A program made the translations under genes and the position numbers. From Bremerella cremea (GTDB lineage: Bacteria > Planctomycetota > Planctomycetia > Pirellulales > Pirellulaceae), in NCBI RefSeq assembly GCF_003335505.1, contig NZ_QPEX01000010.1, positions 1,240,001-1,304,000 on the forward strand: a DNA stretch of 64,000 nt, read 5' to 3'. A model generated the notes under the pieces. That model was not told where the DNA came from and did not search any database. It was given only the letters and a program-made list of their open reading frames with translations. Within the stretch, counting starts at the first letter, position 1; each line of letters starts with the position of its first letter. This document shows positions 54,917 through 62,987 of this stretch, piece by piece.

Positions 54917-55442
54917 GAGAAGTCCTCCCTATTCCGGAGGCTCAACCGATTGGCCTGTGACCGCAAAATCGCCACCAGCGAAGCGAAACAATCTCTTTAA
55001 GCACTAGCTAGGCGCATGCAACGTCTAGAAATGCCTGTAGGAAATAAAGTAGTAGATTGTCTGTTCCGGTAGTTTTGATCGAGGCCCAATTGCCAGGGGT
55101 GCCTAGTCCCATCGGCGAAGCCTTGTTTTGAAGCCGAGTAGCATCCTAGAGGAGAGTCAGGACGTCACTAAACTTCGTGAAAAGTGTGCCTGAAAACGCT
55201 TCAAGCATCGGAATGAGTCCGAAGCTTTCTCAAATGACCGCCCTAGTCAGTTAGGACAGTTGGCCAATTGAGTGAGATGATGAGGAAAAAGAGCCTGAAT
55301 CATTTTCTCGGCACTGGGTGATTCTATCGAATGCGATTCGTCAAATCAAGCGTTTATCTTTTTTATTGGAAAGTTATTTGCCCCAGATCAAGCGATAAGG
55401 GGCAGCATCTGAACTAACCAAAAACTCAACCCAATTTGCCTG
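54917..55442. other. Intergenic region without a supported gene
   Basis: A 526-bp gap between the XRE regulator start and the GT2 gene. It has only very short frames on both strands and no hairpin followed by a T run. It presumably carries the regulator's promoter. Confidence 0.5.
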
Positions 55443-56057
55443 TTATTCGCCAGATGCGAATTCGTGAAGACGTTTCAAAAAGCGAGGCATTCTCAATCTC
55501 GGAGCTTGGGGTTTCACTACGTCGTTACGTTCTGCCGTCCCGTTCATTTCCGGCAATAAGGCTTCCGGCATTTCTTCCAACTCGCTGATATCGGCCCCCC
55601 ACGCCGAGAGGCGCCGCAGTAGGTCTTCGGTCAGCGGTTGAGGATCCTCAGGCAGCAAATGATCGTAGTTCGGAGGGGTTACCGGGCAAATCACTTGCTG
55701 CTGACCGGCGGCCGTTGCATCGACGTGCATTGCCCACAACGAAATAATATCGTCCGTGGTCAATTTTCGATTCATGTCCTGGATGATAACCACTTCGCCA
55801 CTGGCCGCCGCCAATCCTAGATCAATCGCCGAAGCATTGCCCCGTTTGGGCGTGAAGCGGCGCGAGCGGACTTGAGGAAACCGACAAGTGAGATCGTATA
55901 GCACTTCTTCGGTGCCATCGGTGGAGGCGTTATCGATGATCATCAGCTCGAATTCAGTCGCCAAATCTGCCATGATTTCCAAGAGGCGATCGACTTCGGC
56001 GGCGATGCTCGATTGGACATTGTGAACCGGCATGACGATGCTAAGAGACTTTTTCAC
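55443..56057 (-). CDS. Glycosyltransferase family 2 (GT-A)
   Basis: A 204-aa GT-A glycosyltransferase. The nucleotide-sugar motif region is SIVMPVHNVQSSI, followed by LMIIDNASTDGTEEV (typical DXSTDGT), RGNASAIDLGLAAASGE and VIIQDMN where DXD would be. The C-terminal half is short and charged and lacks the membrane helices of processive GT2 enzymes. GTG 56057 (VKKSLSIVMPVH) with GAGG about 7 nt upstream is preferred; the frame is open to ATG 56096. The substrate is unknown. The catalytic base region is poorly conserved, so it may be a truncated member. Confidence 0.75.
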   Translation of the reverse strand: MKKSLSIVMPVHNVQSSIAAEVDRLLEIMADLATEFELMIIDNASTDGTEEVLYDLTCRFPQVRSRRFTPKRGNASAIDLGLAAASGEVVIIQDMNRKLTTDDIISLWAMHVDATAAGQQQVICPVTPPNYDHLLPEDPQPLTEDLLRRLSAWGADISELEEMPEALLPEMNGTAERNDVVKPQAPRLRMPRFLKRLHEFASGE

Positions 56058-56096
56058 GACGGAACCTCGATCTTGTCCATTGGGGGGATAAAACAA

Positions 56097-56406
56097 TGCG
56101 GACTGGGGAGCGGAATGCCCCAGTTGTCCGAATAACCGGTCAACCTTCTAACCATTCGGCAAAGTGATTCCAGTGACTACAACGCTAGCGAACTCGGATC
56201 GAATTTGCCGAGTCTTCCGAGTAAGACGATTGATCTCGGCAATTTGCCTGTACCACTTGCCCGGGAGCGGGGGCAGTAGAAAGCGATTCTCGCTCCCTGC
56301 CAACCCACTTCTCGTGGCCTAACCCGGTTGCCGATCGCGTCGCGGAAGATCACACTAAATCAAATTGGTTTCCCATTTCTTGGCTGTTTGTACGAGTTGT
56401 TGTGCG
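56097..56406. other. Gap between GT2 and hisI
   Basis: A 310-bp divergent gap. It shows no gene-like frame. The promoter region of hisI lies here, but no clear -35/-10 pair was found. Confidence 0.4.
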
Positions 56407-56796
56407 ATGTCGATTTCCTTGCCCCGCGAGCCTGATTTCGATAAGGCAGGCGGTTTGGTGCCTGCGATCGCCCAAGATGCGGCCAACGGCCAAGTATTAA
56501 TGATGGCCTGGATGAATCGTGAAGCCTTCCAGGAAACCCTGGCCACCGGTCGAGCCGTTTACTTCAGCCGTAGCCGTAATAAGCTGTGGCGAAAAGGGGA
56601 AGAAAGTGGTCACCAGCAGCAAGTTCGCCAAATTCTGATCGACTGCGATGCCGACACGGTCCTGCTCCAGGTAGAACAAAAGGGGGCCGCTTGCCACGAG
56701 GGGTACCGTACGTGCTTCTTCCGAGAAGTGGGAACCGACGAAACCAAGATTGTTGAATCACGCTTGGTCGATCCGAGCGACGTTTATAAGAAGTGA
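56407..56796 (+). CDS. hisI: Phosphoribosyl-AMP cyclohydrolase
   Basis: Third step of histidine biosynthesis: opens the purine ring of phosphoribosyl-AMP. The 129-aa length fits the stand-alone HisI. Motifs: [28 protein letters not shown] is split over the N-terminal half; [13 protein letters not shown] provides the zinc-site aspartates; [14 protein letters not shown] supplies the zinc cysteines. The phosphoribosyl-ATP pyrophosphatase domain (HisE) is absent. ATG 56407 is preferred over 56365. It is 18 bp upstream of the RidA gene; a shared transcript is likely. Confidence 0.94.
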   Translation: MSISLPREPDFDKAGGLVPAIAQDAANGQVLMMAWMNREAFQETLATGRAVYFSRSRNKLWRKGEESGHQQQVRQILIDCDADTVLLQVEQKGAACHEGYRTCFFREVGTDETKIVESRLVDPSDVYKK

Positions 56797-56814
56797 ATAA
56801 CAGAGAGACATAGC

Positions 56815-57282
56815 ATGAGCTTCGAAGCCAACTTAGCTGCTTTAAATGTGGAACTTCCCCCTGCGCCAAAGGCCATGGGGCTGTACAAGCCGGCGATTAC
56901 CGTAGGCAATTTGGTTTACCTTTCAGGTCACGGCCCTTTGAGCCCCGACGGGACGTTGCAACTGGGTAAAGTCGGGAAAGACGTCGAACAAGAAGTGGGC
57001 AACGCGGCTGCTCGCCAGACGGGGCTCGCCATGTTGGCGACACTCAAGGCGCACCTGGGAAGTCTCGACAAGATCAAACGCTTGGTGAAAACATTTGGTA
57101 TGGTCAACTGCGTCGACGATTTCACCCAACAGCCGGCAGTGATCAATGGCTTCAGCGAGTTGATGAAAGAAGTCTTCGGCGAAGATTGCGGCGTGGCCGC
57201 CCGGAGTGCGATTGGCGTAAACAGCTTGCCTGCTGGCATGACGGTGGAAGTCGAAGCCATCTTCGAACTCAACGCCGAGTAG
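56815..57282 (+). CDS. RidA (YjgF/YER057c/UK114) family protein
   Basis: A 155-aa member of the Rid family. RidA hydrolyses reactive enamine/imine intermediates; longer subfamily members have other roles. The N-terminal KPAITVGNLVYLSGHGPL and the C-terminal ARSAIGVNSLPAGMTVEVEAIFEL match the family, with the conserved arginine in RSAIG present. The length (155) exceeds canonical RidA (about 128), so it belongs to a Rid2-like group, which may lack the imine deaminase activity. It lies 18 bp after hisI. Confidence 0.88.
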   Translation: MSFEANLAALNVELPPAPKAMGLYKPAITVGNLVYLSGHGPLSPDGTLQLGKVGKDVEQEVGNAAARQTGLAMLATLKAHLGSLDKIKRLVKTFGMVNCVDDFTQQPAVINGFSELMKEVFGEDCGVAARSAIGVNSLPAGMTVEVEAIFELNAE

Positions 57283-57290
57283 CAACTGGC

Positions 57291-57313
57291 CAGGGCGGGA
57301 GATTCCCGCCCTG
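57291..57313 (+). other. Perfect hairpin between ridA-like and prfB
   Basis: CAGGGCGGGA (57291-57300) pairs with TCCCGCCCTG (57304-57313) with a 3-nt loop. There is no T run after it, so it is not a classical terminator; it may stabilise the upstream mRNA end. Confidence 0.5.
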
Positions 57314-57385
57314 CTCGGCCAAGAGATATACTTCAACCGCTCCCCATCTCAGCGCATAACCCCCTTTGGGACAAAGGCCCTTGCC

Positions 57386-58496
57386 ATGGAACGTGAATTC
57401 TACGATCGCGCGGAAAGCATTCGCGAACGACTCCTTCAACTGAAGGACTCTCTTTGACTACGCTACTAAACAGCAACAACTAAAAGCGATCGAAGCCCGT
57501 ATGGCTGCCCCTGATTTCTGGGACAACCAAGAAAAAGCCCAAGAGACCGTGGGCCAAATGAAATCGTTGCGCAGCTTGATCGAGCCTTTAGACGAATGCC
57601 TGGGTGGAATTGAAGACCTTGATGTCATGCTCGAAATGGCCGAGGAAGACGATTCATTAGCGGCGGAGGTACCTGGGCAAGTCGAGCAACTAGAACAAAC
57701 CCTGGAAGCGTTAGAACTGAAGGCGCTGCTCGACGGTCCGTATGATAACTGCGGAGCGATCGTTACGATCAACGCTCGCGACGGCGGCACCGATGCCAAC
57801 GACTGGGCCGAGATGCTGCTGATTATGTATGGTCGTTGGGCCGATCAACACGACTACGCGGTCGAGTTAATCGATCGCACCGAAAACGAAGAAGCAGGCA
57901 TCAACAATGCGACCTTCGTCGTGCGTGGCCCGATGGCTTATGGCTACCTTAAAGGGGAAACGGGCATGCACCGCTTGGTCCGAATCAGCCCGTACAACTC
58001 CGAAGGCAAGCGACAAACGAGCTTTGCGGCAGTAGACGTCTCGCCAGAAATTCCTGATAGCGAAGAAGTCGATATCGATGAAGACGATGTGCGTACCGAC
58101 ACTTACCGTGCCAGCGGCGCTGGCGGTCAGCACGTTAACAAGACCGATAGCGCGGTTCGTTTAACCCACATTCCCACCGGGATTGTTGTGCAGTGCCAGA
58201 ATGAACGCAGCCAGCATAAAAACCGGGCGCAAGCTTGGAAGATGCTACGTTCACGAATTGCCCGAATTGAAGAAGAACGCCGGGAAAGCGAGCAAGCGGA
58301 AAAGTATAAAACGCAAGCCAAGATCGGTTTCGGCTCTCAGATTCGGAACTACTTCCTACACCCCGATCAACGTGTGAAAGACGCACGGACGGGTTTCTAT
58401 GTGGGTAGTTTTCATAGCGTGATGAATGGGGAAATCCAAGGATTTCTCGATTCTTACCTTCGCTGGCGAGTCGGCCAGGAATCGCCTCAAAATTAA
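57386..58496 (+). CDS. prfB: Peptide chain release factor 2, programmed +1 frameshift
   Basis: RF2 recognises UAA and UGA and triggers peptide release. Translation starts at ATG 57386, reads 23 codons and meets an in-frame UGA (57455-57457) in the context CTT-TGA-C. A +1 shift at base 57455 continues in the main frame (57456-58496). The shift site is 23 codons in, as in other bacteria, with a Shine-Dalgarno-like AAGGA just upstream, so the gene is autoregulated by RF2 level. The final protein is 369 aa (E. coli RF2 is 365). The GGQ motif is in GAGGQHVNKTDS. The codon-recognition loop reads SPYNSEG where SPF is usual. Confidence 0.95.
57442..57458 (+). promoter_or_regulatory. RF2 programmed frameshift site
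   Basis: The signal is AAGGA (57443-57447), then TCT CTT TGA C with the slippery CTT at 57452-57454 and the UGA stop at 57455-57457. Pairing of the ribosome with the AAGGA and slow UGA decoding promote a +1 slip of the CUU-tRNA to UUU, restoring the prfB frame. Confidence 0.93.
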
Positions 58497-58504
58497 GCCC
58501 CTCC

Positions 58505-58541
58505 GGCGTGTTGCTCTCAGGAGCCTTAGCAACACGCCTTT
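58505..58541 (+). other. Hairpin after prfB (weak terminator or leader structure)
   Basis: An 11-bp stem GGCGTGTTGCT/AGCAACACGCC (58505-58515 with 58528-58538, 12-nt loop) is followed by only three T residues. It may end prfB weakly or structure the leader of the gene starting at 58564. Confidence 0.55.
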
Positions 58542-58563
58542 GGAATATCAGGAGTTCAACGTC

Positions 58564-59160
58564 GTGTCGCAAGCCTCTTCAGAACCCACCGACCCATTCG
58601 TGGAATCGATCCGCGCGGACGAGACCGGGCTGTTTGTCAGCTTTGTAAAGCATCAAGATCGCTTTGCGCACGTGGTTGCTTTGGTTCAAGGGGAACAATG
58701 CACGCCAGTCTTTGCATCGATCGAAGGTTCGCAGGACGACGAAGACTGGCCCGAAAGTCCTCCTTTTCAAGAGATACACCTCGAAGAACGTGGTACCGGT
58801 ACTATTGCCATGTTGGTCGGCAAGGCAGGCGACAGCCACTGGTCTGCTGCCGTCGAACCAACCAGTGAACCAGGCAAAATCCGCTTTTCGGTTGCCTGCC
58901 GGATGCAGGGTTACCCGATGCGAATCTGCAGTCGCTATGGCTTGATTCTCGAAGAGAAAAGTGAACCCACACTGGAACAAGACGGACCGTGGGTGTGGAA
59001 GATCAATGGTGTCGAACTATGCGTCGATGTGATTCCGCAAGATCAATTCCCCACGCCTGAAATTCCCGCGAATCAGAGTGGCTTTGAGGTCAACGCATCG
59101 TTGGATTTAGAGCCGTTCCCCAAGACGATTCAATGGATCTATGAGATCTGGGTTCGTTAA
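58564..59160 (+). CDS. Hypothetical protein, beta-rich
   Basis: No family recognised. GTG 58564 is favoured because AGGAG ends 9 nt upstream and the longer frame overlaps prfB. The 198-aa product has no signal peptide. Strand-like segments with regular aromatic residues dominate: HVVALVQGEQCTPVFASI, GTIAMLVGKAG, KIRFSVACRMQGYPM, and a final PKTIQWIYEIWVR. It looks like a cytoplasmic beta-sandwich, possibly a small planctomycete-specific family. Confidence 0.6.
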   Translation: MSQASSEPTDPFVESIRADETGLFVSFVKHQDRFAHVVALVQGEQCTPVFASIEGSQDDEDWPESPPFQEIHLEERGTGTIAMLVGKAGDSHWSAAVEPTSEPGKIRFSVACRMQGYPMRICSRYGLILEEKSEPTLEQDGPWVWKINGVELCVDVIPQDQFPTPEIPANQSGFEVNASLDLEPFPKTIQWIYEIWVR

Positions 59161-59201
59161 AGAACGCTAGACTTGTCGACTTGGCAAAAGTCAGGTCGCG
59201 G

Positions 59202-60845
59202 TCACTCGCCGCAAGACTCAATCGTTGGATCGATGTTAAGCACGCCATTGCAGTCGATACCGCCAACCGATGCAAGTAGCTCGACCATGAGGTCTTGCAT
59301 TTTCGAAACGGTTCCGACGACCATCGCTCCATGTTCTTCCGGAATCCGCGATTGGACATCCGCAGTAAGTTGCCGCGAGGTTTCTGCCAGCAGTTTGGCG
59401 GCATGATCTAAACGTAGTACCGCCAAGCGTTGTTCCTGCTCGCCTTGGAAGGTGAACTGAGCATCTTGGCTATTTCTCTTCCAGGCCGTATTTGCAAACC
59501 ACCGTAGAATACTATGGCGGCTGATAATGCCGACAGCTTTCCCATTATCGGCGATCAGGACCGTGCGGATCGAAACACGGTTGAAAAATTCCCAGACGAT
59601 TCGCAGGCTAATCCCCGGAGGGTAACAGATCAAATTGCGCCGCATGACTTCGGAGATTTGAATTTTGTGTGCGTTCGATCGTATCGCCGCCGCTAATAAA
59701 TCTTTCTCGCAAACGATGCCAACCAACGTTCCACTATCATCGACTACCGGAGCAGAAGGAATTCGGTAGTCGAGAAAGAATTTACTGACAGCCAAGACAC
59801 TGGATTGAGGTGTCACACTACTCACGATCGGCATCATGGCGTCGGCCGCGATTGCCCCTTGGAAAAAATCTTCCAGGTGCCCAGTCGGGTCGCAACTAAT
59901 CTGGGTATGCAGACTGTTAAAGGCCACCACCTGGTTTCGTCCGTTTCCCTTGGCTTCAAGCAAACATTGATCCGCAATCTCGATCAAGTCAGTAAATTCT
60001 TCCATTTCCGACAGTGGTTCAGCCAGCCCTAGGCTGATTGATACGTTAACGACAGCCGTATCAAGGATAATCTCGGTCGCTGCAATGCGTTTGCGGAAAT
60101 TATCCGCCCAGATATAAGCCTGCGCCGAAGTTGTTTCCGGAAGCAAAGCGCAAAATTCTTCCCCACCATACCGACAGATAATGTCGGACTTCCGCACCGA
60201 AGCGGCAAACACACGCGATACTTCGCGTAAAACTTGATCGCCGGCCTTGTGGCCATGAATGTCGTTGATTCGCTTAAAGAAATCGATATCAAAGATCACG
60301 CAAGACAACGGCAAACGGTAGCGTTGTGCCCGGCTCCATTCCTTAGCAACTAATTCCTCGAAGACCCGCCGTGTTGGCAACCCTGTTAACTCATCGGAGT
60401 TTGCCAGTTGAGTCAGGCGCGTTTCTAGATTAAGAATTCGTTGCCCGGCCCGTATCCGCGCGATCAACTCGCTTCGGTCGATGGGCTTGGTGAGAAAATC
60501 ATCCGCACCAGCATTGAACGCCGTTGTCAGATTCTCGCGATTGCCATGCGATGTGGCCATCACGATATACATGTAATGCGATTGGACCAAGTGGCGAGCA
60601 TGGCGAATCAAGTCGATACCGTTACCGTCTGGCAACTCCCAGTCGGTAACCATGAACTTGAATTTATGCTTGGGGTCTTCTAATAGCTCAAGGGCTTCCA
60701 AGCAATTTGCAGCCTGGACAATTTCGTATCCTTCACGCGTCAGAAACTCGCAGATGAGAGTTCGAATAAGCTTGTCGTCATCCACAACCAACACGCGGCT
60801 GCGAATCGGACAGCAATCGAATTGTGGATCCGCTGGAGTATTCAA
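59202..60845 (-). CDS. Response regulator with diguanylate cyclase and twin CBS domains
   Basis: A 547-aa cytoplasmic signalling protein. Domains in order: REC (15-135, VVDDDK, phosphoacceptor D68 in MVTDWELPDG), GGDEF (about 145-300) with LTGLPTRR, FDIDFFKRIND and the active-site motif GGEEF at 227-231, then two CBS domains (about 320-450: FFLDYRIPSAPVVDDSG and RTVLIADNGKAVGIIS). An RKSD I-site lies five residues before GGEEF, so product inhibition is expected. It should make cyclic di-GMP when phosphorylated, with adenine nucleotides possibly sensed by the CBS pair. TTG 60845 with GAGAG upstream is used. It lies beside the export genes on the opposite strand. Confidence 0.9.
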   Translation of the reverse strand: MNTPADPQFDCCPIRSRVLVVDDDKLIRTLICEFLTREGYEIVQAANCLEALELLEDPKHKFKFMVTDWELPDGNGIDLIRHARHLVQSHYMYIVMATSHGNRENLTTAFNAGADDFLTKPIDRSELIARIRAGQRILNLETRLTQLANSDELTGLPTRRVFEELVAKEWSRAQRYRLPLSCVIFDIDFFKRINDIHGHKAGDQVLREVSRVFAASVRKSDIICRYGGEEFCALLPETTSAQAYIWADNFRKRIAATEIILDTAVVNVSISLGLAEPLSEMEEFTDLIEIADQCLLEAKGNGRNQVVAFNSLHTQISCDPTGHLEDFFQGAIAADAMMPIVSSVTPQSSVLAVSKFFLDYRIPSAPVVDDSGTLVGIVCEKDLLAAAIRSNAHKIQISEVMRRNLICYPPGISLRIVWEFFNRVSIRTVLIADNGKAVGIISRHSILRWFANTAWKRNSQDAQFTFQGEQEQRLAVLRLDHAAKLLAETSRQLTADVQSRIPEEHGAMVVGTVSKMQDLMVELLASVGGIDCNGVLNIDPTIESCGE

Positions 60846-61167
60846 TTCCGCTCTCTATATTACGAGATTCTGCGCCGACTTCTCCCAATCTAAGATCTTC
60901 CAAGGGTAGATTACAATTGATTGAGAGGTAGTCTTTTATTGAATTCTTAGAGAATTTTAACACCACCACACGTATCGTCTTCCATCCATCGTTTGCGGAT
61001 GGTAACGATTGTTAGGAAGGTTCCCCTCCTGCTATGTGTATCAGGTGTGCCAGCCCAGCGCCCTAGTTGGTAGCCGTGTTGCGTCGATTTGAGTGATTGC
61101 ATCGTTTAGGATTGGTCGATTCCGTTGATAGGAATTAACGGCCTCATTCCACGGATCGGAGTGTGTC
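60846..61167. other. Divergent intergenic region
   Basis: A 322-bp gap between the diguanylate cyclase gene and the export locus. No gene-like frame, hairpin or repeat stands out. It should hold the promoters of both divergent units. Confidence 0.4.
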
Positions 61168-62964
61168 TTGCCGTCCCCTTTCATGGATGGACTGATGAAT
61201 CGACTTCTGCCCCCAGCTCGAAGAGTTGCCATCGCGCTGACTTTAACGGTTACAACCGTTATCGGGTGTCAGCGTGGTTCGGAACTTGCCAACAAGCCAG
61301 AGCAACCGGTTACCCCAGTATCCGCTCCGCAACCGTTTAATGCGCCGGACAATGTGCGTCCAATGACCCAATTGGCAGCGCACCTTTCCATCAGCGAAGC
61401 CTACAAGAACATCGTTGATAACCCGCACATCTCGCCCGAGCGCACTCCTCCGGTCGAATCGGAGTCGGCCCCCAACCCTTCGGTCTCGCTCGATAAGATT
61501 CGCTTTCCCTTGAAGATCGAGCGCTCGGTCAAACCGGAACAATCCGCACCAAGTGAAATAACACCGCAAGTCGCTGCAGCCCCAATAAATCGCCCCAGCC
61601 AACCACCAGGCCACTTCGATACCCCCCAAGCCCCGCTGGATTTGAATCCGCCGACAATTGCTCCTCCTTCGCAACAATCGGCGTTAATACTCGAACCATC
61701 GCCCCAAGATCTTCCCCAGCGGATTGCCCCGCCGATTGAATCGCATCCGCGTTTCGAAACGGTTGCTCCTCAACCAGCGCCGGTGCCACGTCAAACCATC
61801 GAGCCAAACTATCTTCGGAACCTGCCTCCCACAGGCCGATTCACGCAAGATAACGCGCAGCCCAAGCCCAATCTTGATTTTGAAGCTCCCCAGGGGCCAT
61901 TCGTCAGCGGACCACCAGCTTCCTTTGTTAGCCTTGCTCCTGCTGCCACTCCGGCCAATCCAGCTTTAGCGCCTGCACGCAATACCGTCGAAGACCTCAA
62001 AGGGCCTGGCCTATCTGTCCCTGCCCCCCGGCAGCCGGCACGACCTTCGCCCGAACAGGTAACACCTCCGCCGCAATCACGTCCGGAGATCGATCATGCA
62101 TTGATCGCCGTGCGAGGAAGGATGAACTCGCTAGTCGATCATGGCTTAGTTCTCGCCCAACGAGGTGCTTACTTTTCCGCTCGGGCAGAATTCATTCAGG
62201 CCTTGCGGCTCGCGACTCAAACGCTCGATACGGCGGAACGAACACACCGCCATAGCGATGCCTTGGCCGAAGCCCTGGCAGCCTTGGACGAGGCGGGCGA
62301 CTTCATTCCCTCCGGGGCTCGTCTAGAAGCGAATGTCGATCTTGACTTGGTGGTTAGCTCGCATCGCACGCCGGTGCTCAAAGACAAAGACCTAGAACAC
62401 GAAACCACGCTTACCGCAACGCAACAGTATTTTTCGTTTGCTCAGCAGAAACTAATGGTGGCCTGTGCGGGCATTCCCGAAACATCACGTGCGTTGGTTG
62501 GCATGGGGCGAATCCAGGAATACCTGTATCAAACTGCCGGCGACAATCGGACCTTGATCGGGCCTCGCTCGATTGCCTTGTTTCAAACCGCCTTGGCAAT
62601 CGATGGACGGAACTTTGAAGCAGCCAACGAATTGGGCGTGTTGCTGGCACGTTACGGCCAGTTCGAGGAAGCCAAGCAAGCTTTGCTGCAAGGCGTAAAA
62701 TCGGTTCCCCGTCCTGAAATCTGGCAAAACCTCGCTTCGATTCACGAAACGCTGGGAGAATTGGAATTAGCCCAGCGAGCCAAGCAAGAAGCGGAAATGG
62801 CTCAACAATTCGTTCAGCTAAACGGCGACCTGAACACGGTCCGATGGGTTACTCCGGAAGAAATGGCGCGCCATGGCCAAGCCAATGCCAACTTAAAGCA
62901 ATCGGTTCCCGCAGATAACATTCCGCCGATCGCACAGCGTCGCACTACTCAATCGACTCGATAA
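61168..62964 (+). CDS. Proline-rich lipoprotein with TPR-like C-terminal domain
   Basis: A 598-aa predicted lipoprotein. The signal segment is MNRLLPPARRVAIALTLTVT followed by the lipobox VIGC. Residues 40-310 are Pro/Gln/Ala-rich and probably disordered, spanning the periplasm. The C-terminal 280 residues are helical with tetratricopeptide-like repeats (MGRIQEYLYQTAGDN, ALAIDGRNFEAANELGVLLA, EIWQNLASIHETLGELE). The TTG at 61168 with CGGAG upstream, or ATG 61183/61195, could be the start. The gene precedes the polysaccharide-export gene by 23 bp, suggesting an operon and an export-complex role. Confidence 0.75.
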   Translation: MPSPFMDGLMNRLLPPARRVAIALTLTVTTVIGCQRGSELANKPEQPVTPVSAPQPFNAPDNVRPMTQLAAHLSISEAYKNIVDNPHISPERTPPVESESAPNPSVSLDKIRFPLKIERSVKPEQSAPSEITPQVAAAPINRPSQPPGHFDTPQAPLDLNPPTIAPPSQQSALILEPSPQDLPQRIAPPIESHPRFETVAPQPAPVPRQTIEPNYLRNLPPTGRFTQDNAQPKPNLDFEAPQGPFVSGPPASFVSLAPAATPANPALAPARNTVEDLKGPGLSVPAPRQPARPSPEQVTPPPQSRPEIDHALIAVRGRMNSLVDHGLVLAQRGAYFSARAEFIQALRLATQTLDTAERTHRHSDALAEALAALDEAGDFIPSGARLEANVDLDLVVSSHRTPVLKDKDLEHETTLTATQQYFSFAQQKLMVACAGIPETSRALVGMGRIQEYLYQTAGDNRTLIGPRSIALFQTALAIDGRNFEAANELGVLLARYGQFEEAKQALLQGVKSVPRPEIWQNLASIHETLGELELAQRAKQEAEMAQQFVQLNGDLNTVRWVTPEEMARHGQANANLKQSVPADNIPPIAQRRTTQSTR

Positions 62965-62987
62965 GACGGTCAAGGATTCGACCTCCC

